This document shows positions 1-9,700 of a DNA stretch of 20,432 nucleotides, piece by piece. The stretch's first letter is position 1; each line of letters begins with the position of its first letter. The position numbers and the translations under genes were made by a program. The notes below the pieces were generated by a model. That model searched no databases, was not told where the DNA came from, and saw only the letters and a list, made by a program, of their open reading frames with translations. This stretch comes from a virus: IMG/VR virus record IMGVR_UViG_3300031977_000404, positions 1 through 20,432 of that record; one strand, 5' to 3'.

Positions 1-551
1 ACCAAGACGATATTAAGTTATCTGACGGAACAACTTTGATTAAGGATACGCGCTTTGATGATTTCGAGGGGCGTATCTCTTATGGTACTATTAAGGCTAT
101 CCCCGCTAAGTGGGACATCCCTGAAAAAGTACAGATTGGGGACACGCTTGTGTTTCACCACCACGTCAACCAACAACCTGACAAGTTTGGTCTTGGGGAC
201 GACTGCTACTTGGTAGCATACCACCCAACCGAAATTATGGGACAGGCGTATATGGTTATCCATCAAGACGGTTCAGTTACCGTTTTGGGAACTTGGGTAA
301 TCTTAGAGGCTGTGCCTGACGTAGAGGAAGAGGTTATATCTGCAAGTGGTTTATACTTAGGTACTCAGAAGGTTGAAACTAAAAACGAGGCTGTTGTACT
401 ATACCCGAGCGAAGGGACAGAGGAAGCAGGTATCGAGGTTGGAGACTTAGTTATATATAAGCAGAATGCGGACTACAGAATTACCCTGCCCGATGGCTCA
501 CAGGTGTTCCGTATGAAGCCTGACTTTATTTACGCGGCTTATGTCAAATAA
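1..551 (+). CDS. GroES-like co-chaperonin, apparently two tandem Cpn10 units (5'-truncated)
   Basis: The frame is open from base 3, so the N-terminus lies outside the window; 182 residues are visible. The second half reads like a complete Cpn10 unit: a strand ending WVILEAV, then SASGLYL (the usual SxGGI/GIxL mobile-loop edge), a middle strand EAVVLYP, then GIEVGDLVIYKQ and a C-terminal FRMKPDFIYAAYVK, equivalent to GroES KVGDxVxF and ExDILAIV. The first half repeats the pattern: YGTIKAIPA, VQIGDTLVFHHHV, and YLVAYHPTEIMGQAYM. GroES proteins cap the GroEL folding chamber; phage versions such as T4 gp31 help fold the capsid protein. No GroEL is visible here. The in-frame TTG at 36 is not the start because coding continues upstream. 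Its stop overlaps the next gene by 11 bases. I am fairly confident of the fold and less so of the tandem reading. Confidence 0.72.
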   Translation, partial: QDDIKLSDGTTLIKDTRFDDFEGRISYGTIKAIPAKWDIPEKVQIGDTLVFHHHVNQQPDKFGLGDDCYLVAYHPTEIMGQAYMVIHQDGSVTVLGTWVILEAVPDVEEEVISASGLYLGTQKVETKNEAVVLYPSEGTEEAGIEVGDLVIYKQNADYRITLPDGSQVFRMKPDFIYAAYVK

Positions 552-828
552 GAACTTCACATTAGAGGCTGCAATACGCCTATTGGAATCAACAGAGATT
601 GCTATCAACAACATGATTGAGGAAATCAAGAAACCTGTTGACTCTGAACTAAACGGCTCAGGTCGTAAGGCGGAACTTGCATCAATTAAACAGGCTACAT
701 CAGATGCTAAGGATATGTTGGTAATGCGACAAGAGATAGAGCAAATGATAAAAAATGCACAAGAGACAGGGGAGATAGAAGAGAAGCAAGATTTCTCGGG
801 TGGATTTGCTGAACGATTTAGCAAGTAA
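541..828 (+). CDS. Small helical protein of unknown function
   Basis: This 95-aa protein starts at an ATG inside the last codons of the GroES-like gene, an 11-base overlap that suggests translational coupling. It is charged and predicted mostly helical, with a long amphipathic stretch from about residue 6 to 80 and a Gly-containing C-terminus (SGGFAERF). There is no membrane segment or recognisable catalytic motif. It sits just before the terminase large subunit, a place where a small terminase subunit is often found, but nothing in the sequence (no helix-turn-helix that I can identify) supports that role. I do not recognise the family. Confidence 0.7.
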   Translation: MSNKNFTLEAAIRLLESTEIAINNMIEEIKKPVDSELNGSGRKAELASIKQATSDAKDMLVMRQEIEQMIKNAQETGEIEEKQDFSGGFAERFSK

Positions 829-895
829 TGCCCATATTTTAACATTTTGTCACTCCTGAGACTTCTGTTTAAGTATTTAAGTAAAAAATTAAACA

Positions 896-903
896 TATAT
901 TTG
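896..903 (+). promoter_or_regulatory. Bacteroidetes-type -7 promoter element upstream of terL
   Basis: TATATTTG matches the TAnnTTTG element of Bacteroidetes promoters and lies 14 bases before the TerL ATG at 918. No clear -33 TTG is seen at the usual spacing, so this is a weaker match than the others in the window. The A/T-rich 829-917 gap holds nothing else that I can identify. Confidence 0.5.
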
Positions 904-917
904 TAAATCGTACACTA

Positions 918-3041
918 ATGGCGGGACTTAAACAAATAGATGGATACGAAGAAGAAATCATTAATATATGCCCTAACGATTCAATGGGGGACATCATTGA
1001 ATTGGAGGGTCTGTATATCCAACTTCCTGTACAACCTGATGATGCTGAGATTTTGTTCTCCGATTTACATAGGTCTGAGCAGCATTGGGTGCGTCAAAGT
1101 GTCCCCGAAGCACTCAAGGGGATTCGTTCTATGGATGAGTGGGCGCAACAGCCGAGTAACTTTAGAAAAACCTATAGTGCATATATCGAAAGGGAGTTTA
1201 AGCGTAGGCGCGAAGGTGTTTGGATGTACATTAACGGTGAAGCGACTTATATCACAGGAAACCATTACTTTATGCTCCAATGGGTCAAAATTGATGGCTC
1301 ATTCTACGGAGACTATTTAGCATTTCAAAGAAAACTTTTTATTCACGCTGAGGCGTGTCGTGTAGACCCAAGGTGCGTTGGACAGTTGTTTACCAAGTGT
1401 CGTCGTTCAGGGTACACCAATATGGCTGTGGCTACTCTGTTAGCAGAGGGTACAATAGCGAAAGACAAAGTATTAGGTATTATGTCTAAGACGGGTAAGG
1501 ATGCTCAGGAGAACGTCTTTATGAAAAAGGTGGTGTCTATGTATAAACACTTCCCATTCTTTTTCAAACCTATTCAGGATGGTTCAACCAACCCTCGTAT
1601 GGAGTTGGCTTTCCGAGAACCCGCAAAGAAAATCACAAAGAACAATAAAACAGCAACTGTCGGCGAAGCACTCGACACCGTAATTAATTGGAAGAACACG
1701 GTGAACAATGCTTATGATGGTGAGCGTTTATACTACTTATTTCTCGACGAAGCAGGTAAGTGGGAAAAGCCCTCGGATATCCGTGAGGCTTGGCGTATCA
1801 ACAGAACCTGTTTGATTGTAGGGCGTAAGATTGTAGGTACGGCTTTGGTCGGGTCTACGGTAAACCCTATGAACAAAGGTGGTCAGCAGTATAAAGACTT
1901 ATGGAATGACTCAGACCCAAAAGAACGTAACGCCAATGGTCGTACACGCTCTATGCTTTACCGCATATTCATCCCTGCCTACGAAGCGCTTGAAGGATTC
2001 TTCGACAAGTTTGGAAACCCAATCATCGAAGACCCTGCAAAGCCTATGGAAACCTTGGATGGGGAGATGATTATGATGGGGGCACGTACGTATCTAAACA
2101 ACGAACGTAAAGCCCTAAAGGATGACGCTAACGAACTCAACGAGGTTGTGCGTCAGTTCCCCTACTCTGCAGAAGAAGCGTTCCGTGACTCTGTAGAAAG
2201 TAGTCTGTTTAACCTTGGTAAGATATACGAGCAGAAGGAGCATAACGACCTAATGTACCCCAAGCCAACCGTAACAGGTAACTTCCAATGGAAGGGCGGA
2301 CAATTGGATACAGAGGTAGAGTTTGTGCCCGACCCACAGGGGCGTTGGGTAGTAGCGTGGCAGCCAAAGCACGACGACAGAAACGTAAAGGTAAAACACC
2401 GCAACGGGCATTGGACAGCACCACACGGAAACAAGGGTGTTGGCGGGGTCGATAGTTATGACCTCGATGCTACAGTAGATGGACGAGGCTCGAAAGGCGC
2501 TTGTCATTTCTACAACAAGTTTAGTATGAACGATGTAAGTAATGTGTTTATTGCGGAGTATTGTTCACGCCCACCGATGGCTAAGATATTCTACGAGGAT
2601 GTATTAATGGCGGCTGTGTACTTCGGCTATCCTATTCTTATAGAGAACAACAAGTACGGTATTGCACGTTATTTTGAGGAGCGAGGCTACCTCGAGTATC
2701 TATTAGACAGACCCGCACACTTAGGTGGGGCGGCAAGTAAGTCTAAAACCAAGGGTATCCCCTCTAACTCGGCTGAAGTAATTCAGGCTCACGCTATGGC
2801 TATTGAATCCTATATACATAATTATGTGGGAGAGAATATGGACACAGGGGAAATGGGTAGAATGTACCTCGACAGAACCTTAGAGGATTGGATTGGCTTC
2901 CGTATAGACAATCGTACCAAATACGATTTATCAATTAGTTCAGGACTCTGTTTACTCGCGGCACAAATTAAACCCAAAAAAGTAAAACAGGCTGACTTTT
3001 CTGACAAAAAGTTCTTCAGACGTTACAAGCCTAACGCTTAG
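918..3041 (+). CDS. terL: Terminase large subunit (packaging ATPase and nuclease)
   Basis: TerL drives DNA into the prohead through the portal and cuts the concatemer. The 707-aa length is usual for a two-domain TerL of the larger type. ATPase domain: Walker-A-like KCRRSGYT at residues 160-167 (the deviant arginine-rich P-loop of terminases), Walker B YLFLDEA at 273-279 with D277 and E278, and a motif III-like GSTVNP at 312-317. Nuclease domain (RNase H fold): D512 in GGVDSYD, E576 in LIENN, and D670 in KYDLSISS are the likely metal-binding acids. The start ATG at 918 follows a TATATTTG promoter element. The portal gene follows under its own promoter, the standard terminase-portal order. The size and motif layout recall crAss-like phage terminases, which I state from memory only. 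Confidence 0.93.
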   Translation: MAGLKQIDGYEEEIINICPNDSMGDIIELEGLYIQLPVQPDDAEILFSDLHRSEQHWVRQSVPEALKGIRSMDEWAQQPSNFRKTYSAYIEREFKRRREGVWMYINGEATYITGNHYFMLQWVKIDGSFYGDYLAFQRKLFIHAEACRVDPRCVGQLFTKCRRSGYTNMAVATLLAEGTIAKDKVLGIMSKTGKDAQENVFMKKVVSMYKHFPFFFKPIQDGSTNPRMELAFREPAKKITKNNKTATVGEALDTVINWKNTVNNAYDGERLYYLFLDEAGKWEKPSDIREAWRINRTCLIVGRKIVGTALVGSTVNPMNKGGQQYKDLWNDSDPKERNANGRTRSMLYRIFIPAYEALEGFFDKFGNPIIEDPAKPMETLDGEMIMMGARTYLNNERKALKDDANELNEVVRQFPYSAEEAFRDSVESSLFNLGKIYEQKEHNDLMYPKPTVTGNFQWKGGQLDTEVEFVPDPQGRWVVAWQPKHDDRNVKVKHRNGHWTAPHGNKGVGGVDSYDLDATVDGRGSKGACHFYNKFSMNDVSNVFIAEYCSRPPMAKIFYEDVLMAAVYFGYPILIENNKYGIARYFEERGYLEYLLDRPAHLGGAASKSKTKGIPSNSAEVIQAHAMAIESYIHNYVGENMDTGEMGRMYLDRTLEDWIGFRIDNRTKYDLSISSGLCLLAAQIKPKKVKQADFSDKKFFRRYKPNA

Positions 3042-3052
3042 GGAATTTTTCT

Positions 3053-3060
3053 TATCTTTG
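3053..3060 (+). promoter_or_regulatory. Promoter element (TATCTTTG) upstream of the portal gene
   Basis: TATCTTTG followed by CA and preceded by ATTTTTCT lies 23 bases before the portal ATG at 3084. The same ATTTTTnnTAnCTTTGCA string recurs at 10039 and 19334. Bases 3060-3065 (GCACAA) are perfectly inverted at 3075-3080 (TTGTGC), so the start region could form a short hairpin or be an operator; this could also be chance. Confidence 0.72.
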
Positions 3061-3083
3061 CACAATAGATAATCTTGTGCGAA

Positions 3084-5510
3084 ATGAATAAGAACTATGG
3101 TAATTTCCCCGACCCAACAGCGAAAGCCGCTGAAAAAATGTCAAAGGGGTACGGTGCAGCCTACGCTAAGGCTATTATGGGACAATGGGGTGGAACAGAA
3201 TCCACCACGTCACTTTATCAGAAACGATTAAAGGAGTTTGAACGCGCTCGTGACTATGCTCAGGGTACGCAGTCTACTCAAATCTACAAACAAATCCTAA
3301 ACAGTCTTGACCCCAACGGTGGTCAGGGTACGCTGTTGAACTTGGATTGGACTCCCGTACCTATTGTACCTAAGTTCGTAAAAATCGTAGTTAACAAGAT
3401 TCTATCTCGTAAGCCTTACCCTAACGTAGAGGCTATCGACCCGCTATCTCGCGGAGAAAAAGAAATGAAGAAAGCACGTACACGCGCCGCTATCGAGAAC
3501 AAAGACTTCTTGAAAGAAATGCAGGGCTTGGGTGTTTCTCTTAAAGACGATGTTGACGCACTCCCTGATACTCCCGAAGAGGCAGAAATCTTTATGGATG
3601 CGAACATCAAAGTGGCTGCGGAGATTGCAGCACAGATTGCAGCAAACCTAACACTTGAATGGAACGACTTTAACGACTCTACATTCCGTCGTGCTGTCGA
3701 GGATTTAGTTGTTACAGGTATGGCTGCTGTCAAGCGTGAGAACGACCCGAACCACGGTATCGTTGAGCGCTATGTTGACCCGTCGCACCTTATCCACTCT
3801 TACACGGAAGACCCGTTTATGAAGGACTTGGTATACGCAGGTGAGATTCGTCGTATGACAATCCACGAACTAAAGCGTATTGCAGGTAACGAACTAAATG
3901 AAGAGCAATGGAGCAAGGTGGCTTCACAAATTAAAAACAAGTGGGGTAACGACGCAAGTAAACTAAGCAAGAATTATTACGACCAACGCACGGGTCGTCA
4001 AGTATACGGTTATGACGAATACTCATTAGAAGTGCTTGACTTTGAGTTCATCGGACTCGACGAGCAAATCTATGAGGAGAAAATGTCTAAGTACGGTAAT
4101 ATGGGCTTCTACTTTAAAGGTGAGGAGTACAAGATGCCTACTCAGTCTGTTTATGACCGCAACCCTGTCTTTATGAAGACTATGTGTCTGTACGGCGGTT
4201 TGTACGTAAGCGGCGCTAACTTACTATTGAACTATGGTAAGAAGCATAACCAACCTCGTAACATCCACGACTTATCTCGCACAACGCTATCTTACTCTAT
4301 CGTGGCTACCAACTTGCGTCGTATGATGCCGAAGTCTATGGTAACGAGCATCATTGGGTTTGCAGACCAACTACAGATTACACACTTGAAGATTCAACAA
4401 GCCGTTGCTAAGGCTAAGCCTGACGGTATTATGATTGACATCGAGGGTCTTGACAATGTACAGTTGGGTGCAGGTGGTGAACTTTCTCCTCTTGATTTAC
4501 AGGATATCTACGAGCAAACAGGTGTAATGTACTACCGCTCTAAGAATCCTGAAGGCGGTTTCCAAAACCCACCTATTCGAGAAATTAATAACACCATTCG
4601 AAACATCAACGAATTGATTGGTCTGTACAACCACTATCTTCGTATGATTCGAGATGCAACAGGTGTTAACGAGGCTATTGATGGCTCTACCCCTAAGAGC
4701 GATGCTTTGGTCGGGGTACGTAATCAACAAGCGTCAGCAGCGAATAACGCCTTATACGACATTACTCACGCATCACTTGTTCTTTACAAGCGTGTAGTCG
4801 AGGATGTGATTAAGTGTTTACAGATTCTACCAAGCGACTCCATCCTATACAAAACCTACGAAAAGGCTGTAGGTAATAGCGCAATGGATACATTAAAGGA
4901 GTTTAAGAAACTACCTATGTACAACTTTGGTATTATCGTTACAACTGAAATGGATGACGCAGACAAGGCTTACTTGGAGGCTAACATTCAACAGGCGTTG
5001 GCTCAAAAAGAAATTGACATCGAAGATGCTATTGCAATTCGCAGACTAAAAGACATTGACCAAGCAGAACGCTTGTTAATTGTACGTCGTGCTAAACGCA
5101 TCAAGCGTATTCAAGATATGGCGGCTCAAAACTCTCAGATGCAGAGTCAAGCAGCACAACAGGCTACAGCGGCTAAGGCACAAGCAGATATGCAGGTGGC
5201 TCAGACTCAGGCTCAATTTGATATGCAGAAAAAGCAAATGGAGGCTCAACTTGAAATGCAACGTATGCAGATGGAATACCAATTTAAACTTGAACTCGAA
5301 AAAATCAGAGGTGCTAACGCACAACAGATTGCTCAGGCGAGTGCAAGTATGAAAAAAGAGGTTCAGACTATGCAGGAAGACCGCAAGGACGAGCGTGTGA
5401 AAAAACAGGCTACAGAGCAGTCTAAATTAATCTCTCAACGCAAAGGCGAGAGAGGCGAGTTGCAAAGCGACGATGACGACGATTTCTTATCATCACTAAA
5501 TAGACTATAA
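3084..5510 (+). CDS. Portal protein with long Gln/Met-rich C-terminal tail
   Basis: The portal forms the dodecameric ring through which TerL pumps DNA and to which the tail attaches. I call it from its place right after terL, its length (about 808 aa), and portal-like features: an early WTPVPIVPKFVKIVVNKI segment, GMAAVKRENDP...VERYVDPSHLI followed by an EIRRMTIHELKRI segment, and ATGVNEAIDG further on. From about residue 675 to 775 the protein is an uninterrupted Ala/Gln/Met helix (repeats such as QFDMQKKQMEAQLEMQRMQM), then a very acidic end (DDDDDF). I chose ATG 3084 over the in-frame TTG at 3075 because 3084 gives an ordinary start and the TTG lies in a small inverted repeat. The stop overlaps the next start as TAATG. 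Confidence 0.85.
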   Translation: MNKNYGNFPDPTAKAAEKMSKGYGAAYAKAIMGQWGGTESTTSLYQKRLKEFERARDYAQGTQSTQIYKQILNSLDPNGGQGTLLNLDWTPVPIVPKFVKIVVNKILSRKPYPNVEAIDPLSRGEKEMKKARTRAAIENKDFLKEMQGLGVSLKDDVDALPDTPEEAEIFMDANIKVAAEIAAQIAANLTLEWNDFNDSTFRRAVEDLVVTGMAAVKRENDPNHGIVERYVDPSHLIHSYTEDPFMKDLVYAGEIRRMTIHELKRIAGNELNEEQWSKVASQIKNKWGNDASKLSKNYYDQRTGRQVYGYDEYSLEVLDFEFIGLDEQIYEEKMSKYGNMGFYFKGEEYKMPTQSVYDRNPVFMKTMCLYGGLYVSGANLLLNYGKKHNQPRNIHDLSRTTLSYSIVATNLRRMMPKSMVTSIIGFADQLQITHLKIQQAVAKAKPDGIMIDIEGLDNVQLGAGGELSPLDLQDIYEQTGVMYYRSKNPEGGFQNPPIREINNTIRNINELIGLYNHYLRMIRDATGVNEAIDGSTPKSDALVGVRNQQASAANNALYDITHASLVLYKRVVEDVIKCLQILPSDSILYKTYEKAVGNSAMDTLKEFKKLPMYNFGIIVTTEMDDADKAYLEANIQQALAQKEIDIEDAIAIRRLKDIDQAERLLIVRRAKRIKRIQDMAAQNSQMQSQAAQQATAAKAQADMQVAQTQAQFDMQKKQMEAQLEMQRMQMEYQFKLELEKIRGANAQQIAQASASMKKEVQTMQEDRKDERVKKQATEQSKLISQRKGERGELQSDDDDDFLSSLNRL

Positions 5511-5773
5511 TGGCTAACCTACAGAACCCATCAGAATACCGCAGACAGACTTTTGCTCAGGACGGATTCCGTGTTGTAGATAACACGTTTTCTAAACCTG
5601 CAGGTGAAACGTATTGTGCTGTATACTGCATATCAAACACAACGAACACAGTATTAACCACAGCGACAGGTGACGACCTAAACGGAGAAGACTTGCAACA
5701 AGGGATGATTATCTATGGTAACATCACAAACGTATCAGTCGGCACAGGTAAGTTGTTAGCATATATTAAGTAA
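5510..5773 (+). CDS. Small beta-rich structural protein
   Basis: This 87-aa protein starts in a TAATG overlap with the portal gene and ends in a TAATG overlap with a 46-aa ORF, so it is embedded in the head/tail operon. The C-terminus (MIIYGNITNVSVGTGKLLAYIK) resembles a motif, G-x-IYG-x-(I/F)T-x-V-x-V-x-(T/S)GK-x-xAY, that I recall in short phage structural proteins lying near portal or fibre genes. There is no signal peptide, no membrane helix and no charged coiled coil. It is probably a minor virion or fibre-attachment protein, but the function is not established. Confidence 0.78.
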   Translation: MANLQNPSEYRRQTFAQDGFRVVDNTFSKPAGETYCAVYCISNTTNTVLTTATGDDLNGEDLQQGMIIYGNITNVSVGTGKLLAYIK

Positions 5774-5913
5774 TGCTGTTGGGGGTTACATTCGGTCTAC
5801 AGTATATGACCGAGATGGGCAACCAAAACCTCTATGTTAGTTTTTTGACTACAGAGGACGGTCAACCCATAGTAGAGGAAGACGGCGATAACTTAATTAG
5901 AGAAAACCTATAA
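5773..5913 (+). CDS. 46-aa ORF between coupled structural genes
   Basis: An ATG at 5773 overlaps the previous stop as TAATG, and the frame runs 46 codons to TAA at 5911-5913, one base before the next ATG at 5915. The gap is thus filled exactly, which is the best argument that it is real. The protein starts MLLGVTFGLQYM and ends with an acidic repeat-like segment, TTEDGQPIVEEDGDNLIREN. TEDG-type repeats of this kind are common in phage fibre and virion proteins. It has no other recognisable domain. It could be a short linker or adaptor subunit; the role is unknown. Confidence 0.62.
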   Translation: MLLGVTFGLQYMTEMGNQNLYVSFLTTEDGQPIVEEDGDNLIRENL

Positions 5914-5914
5914 T

Positions 5915-6712
5915 ATGGCTAATACTAAGATTTCACAATTATCAAACGTAGGGAACGTAGACGGTTCAGGTATGTTCCTGCCCGTTGTTGATACCAACGA
6001 CACTACACAGGCTGCTTCAGGTACTACCAAAAAGGCTGACCTCGAAATGGTTGTTAACGCTTCGGGGTACGAATTTACAGGTGGCTTCCAAGCGAAGTCT
6101 GACCTAACGGGATACGTTTGGGATTCAACAAACCAAGTCGCTTACACACAGGCTAACGCAGACAATGGGGATTATCTTCGATTTGGATTGAGCAATACTG
6201 TTCACCAAGCAGTTGACACTCCTTATTGGTCTGACCCTACGCCTAACCCAAATTGGCAGGGATACGGTATGTTTGGTGGTGACCACTTACCTGCGGGTAA
6301 AACAACAACCCTTATCAACTATACTTTTGACGGGTGGTCTTCTTCGTCTATGACGGGTAATCAGATTACAGACACAGGAACTATCGCTTTGGATGGACTA
6401 TCTGTAGGAGACTTAGTGTCTGTTCGTTTTGACTACAATATCATCCCACAGATTCAAAACACCACTGTAGATACAGGGCTATGGTGGGCTACACGAGACA
6501 ACACTGATGCTATTACATTTGAGTTTTTCCTTCAAGGAGGTACTGCATTCTTTGGTCAGGGAACAGTAGGTGTTAGTAAACTACAGCGTGTAACCTCAAC
6601 GGCGTATCTTGCTTCTAATGAAGATGTTAATGCAATCGCACTACCTGTTATTAAAGCAGATAACCCTGTGCTTATTCAACCTTTATCAATGCTTGTAACA
6701 ATTTCTAAATAA
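5915..6712 (+). CDS. Tail/appendage structural protein (265 aa)
   Basis: The N-terminus KISQLSNVGNVDGSGMFLPV followed by a GTTKKADL segment matches a motif (ISQLP...G.E.LPVV...GTTKK) that I know from the start of many phage tail and virion proteins, likely an attachment segment. The remaining 200 or so residues are beta-rich, Thr/Asp/Asn-rich and Cys-free, and end with VLIQPLSMLVTIS, consistent with a compact jelly-roll-like head domain. No enzyme motif is seen. It starts one base after the 46-aa ORF stop and its own stop overlaps the adhesin start as TAATG, so it is probably made in ratio with that protein. The precise role (fibre, baseplate or decoration) cannot be decided. Confidence 0.8.
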   Translation: MANTKISQLSNVGNVDGSGMFLPVVDTNDTTQAASGTTKKADLEMVVNASGYEFTGGFQAKSDLTGYVWDSTNQVAYTQANADNGDYLRFGLSNTVHQAVDTPYWSDPTPNPNWQGYGMFGGDHLPAGKTTTLINYTFDGWSSSSMTGNQITDTGTIALDGLSVGDLVSVRFDYNIIPQIQNTTVDTGLWWATRDNTDAITFEFFLQGGTAFFGQGTVGVSKLQRVTSTAYLASNEDVNAIALPVIKADNPVLIQPLSMLVTISK

Positions 6713-9700
6713 TGGCTATTAGAGTAACACGTAACGAAGCAGGAAACTGTATTACATTTATTGGGTCTACAAACCCTGTATATTGGAACTCTTGTTTATC
6801 TGCTCAAATCAATGAGGACAACGACAACAACATTGACGTTATTAACGATATACGAAGCGTAGAAGAAGGAACTACTGTATATGAATTTTACAGCATTCCT
6901 TATACATCGTTTCAAGATAAAGATGGAAATGATTTTGACTCTCCGTCTGCAGCGGCTGATTATATTACACTTAATGCAAACGTTGTATCAAATACAGGTA
7001 CTTTTGCATTTAGCCAATTGGACTTGTTAGACGCTCAAAGAGACTCAACAAATACAACGGTCTTGTTCAGCAATGGAGATATTCACGCTGTTAATTCTTT
7101 AGTTGCGTCTGCGAATGATAGCGGAACTATAGATGTTAAAACTGTACGAGGAAACAAAAGCATTTATACGGATATAAGACACTACAATGTTTCTGTAAAC
7201 GATGGGGCTGTAACAGGTTTCAATACAGTTTCTGCCTGTGTAGACAGGCTTAATGAAGTTTTGTCGGGAAGTGCTATCGGCTCAGATACAGGTACTACAA
7301 TCACCTCAACTACTACCACCTCATCTTCTGCTACATTTACAGTGTATGGAGACAGAATTACAGAAACAGGCTCAGGCGCTACATTAGGGTACACTTCTAC
7401 GAGAGAGCAAGGAAACTTCGATACATCTAATGGTATTTACTCAAATCAAACAATTAGCGAAGCAGGTGAATACTTTGAGTTTTCTCAAGACCAAGGCGAT
7501 TGGTCTGCAGGTCAGGGTATTTACGTTGGGCTATTTGATGAAACTACATACGATGTAGCAGACTTAGATGTTGATGTTGCGGGTAATGCTGTTAAGTCTA
7601 TGCTTTACCTTAGACTAAAAAACAGTCCATTTTTGTTTGCAGACTCGTCAGACAACGGATACGGAAAGGTTGTTGAGTCAGGTTTTAACAACTCTCCTCA
7701 GACTAAGGAAACATTTAGATTAGGTTTAGACCAAGACCGTCGTGGATATATTGCATACGAGAAAACAGACGGAACATTTGAAGTCATTGGTCGTACTGCT
7801 ACTGCTGTAGCCACAGGTACTGACTTGAGAATGATTGCTATTATGCCTTTGGCTAACGAACTAAACGGTATTCGCAACGCAACTGTAAACGAAGAGGTTC
7901 TTGGTGCTTCATTTACTTGGTACTACATTGAGTCTCCTGATGGTGAGTATACATACCCATTGTTTGATAATCAGTCCGATGCAGAAAGCGTAGATGAACT
8001 TTACGGTACTGCCTCATCGGGTTCGGGATTTGCAACTCAGCACACTTGGATTGACGAATTACCGTCTATAAATACTTGGTACAAACCAAATACATATGGT
8101 GCTGTAGATGCAAACTCAGCGCCAACGCCACCTGCGGGTATTACATATAATGAAATATCTACGGGAGACGATGCAGAATATGTACCATCTCAATTCAATC
8201 AGTCTGTTACTGTGGATGAGGGCGCAACTGTAAACTTACAAATTGTACCTTTAGGAGATGTTGCTACTTATAGTTTAACAAACATTCCTGCGGGGTTAGC
8301 GTTTAACTCTACTACAGGATATCTTCAGGGTACTGCTCCTGATGTTAGTGGAGATACAACAAGCAATCCTACGGATGTTTATAGTATTACAGTAACAAAG
8401 GCTAACGACTACGGGAGTAGTGTTGGTACTTTGACTTTTACTGTCAATAACTTAACAGCACCTGCTACGCCGATTAGCGGATTCACACATATATCGGGCA
8501 GCGCTACATTGGTTGACTCTGACACTCTTGATAATGGTTCTGCGGTTTCCGTAGATGACACGGTTCAAGATGGGTACAGATTTAAGATGACAGACTCGTA
8601 TGTTACTACAAACATTCTCCCCGCTCTACAAGCGTCAGGAGACAAAGTATTTGTGGGCTTTGCAAGTAACCTATCAAGCGGATGGGGAACTATTGGTAAC
8701 GGAGACTTTACAAATGGTTTTAGATTTGAATACGTTTCATCAAGCCAAGTTAAAGTTGCTCGTCTTGTAAACGGGGCAGAAAATAGCGCAGTTACACACG
8801 CTTACTCAAGCAACTTGGGTTACGACTTTTATCTTTCTAATGATGGAGGTGTTCTTGAAGCGAATTACAATCTGTCTTCTGCAAATAAGGATACAGAGGC
8901 TACGGCTGCTAATGGAGGTTCTTGGACTTACACTTCTACTTACGATACGGTTGTAACAGAATCTAAAACTATAGTAATCGCTGCTGTTGATACTCAGGTT
9001 GACATTTCTACGTCGGGCATAAGTGAACACGCTTTACCCGCTGCATCAACAAGCGCTACTGCTTGGACAAGGGCTATTGACTTTAGTGGAGGTAACGAAA
9101 GAATGCAACAGGTGAATCCTGATACAAACAGAAATGCTATCTATATGGGTGGTACTTCTGTAACGGTATCCGCTCCAACTACTTCGGGGTATACTGTAGG
9201 TAAACCTTGGGCTACTGCGATTGTATTTAGTTCAGACAAAAATTCATCTAACCAACACATTTGGAACTTAGGTGAAGGTGCAGGAAGTACGGACGATAAC
9301 ATTTATTTAAGAACAGACGCTACAGGCAAACTGTACTTCGGTTGGGGTAGAGATGGTGCTTTAAATGAGTTCTTAATACACCCTGCGAATACAGGTACAG
9401 GATGGACTTTAACAGCAGGTAATTGGTATGGAATTTATATTGCACATAACGGTACTCGCCTAAGCGGAACAGATGCTACTGCTGCTAACTTAGCCGCTGC
9501 ATTTGACATTCGTTTAATGGGTTCAAGCGATAGTTTTACCTCGGGTTCAGGAACTAATCTGTCTACATCTTCTGATTGGGTTTCCACAGGTGGTAGAATG
9601 GACAGACAGTTTCAGGCAGGTACAGTTGGGTCTTTTACTATTGGTGGTCGTGGAACAAACAGAAACTTTCACGGTAAAGTTGCGAGTATGGTTGTTACCA

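Noticed and set aside
541-828. Small terminase subunit
   Set aside because: Position before terL is suggestive, but no DNA-binding helix-turn-helix or other TerS trait can be seen.
498-896. 132-aa minus-strand ORF opposite the small helical gene
   Set aside because: It is the complement of two convincing plus-strand genes; the protein has no recognisable features.
940-1320. 126-aa ORF within terL in another frame
   Set aside because: It overlaps the well-supported ATPase region of terL and has unlikely composition.
3075-3083. TTG start for the portal
   Set aside because: ATG nine bases downstream is a better start, and the TTG lies in an inverted repeat next to the promoter.
5080-5352. 90-aa ORF in an alternate frame over the portal C-terminus
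   Set aside because: It is a by-product of the repetitive Gln/Met codons of the portal and looks like no known protein.
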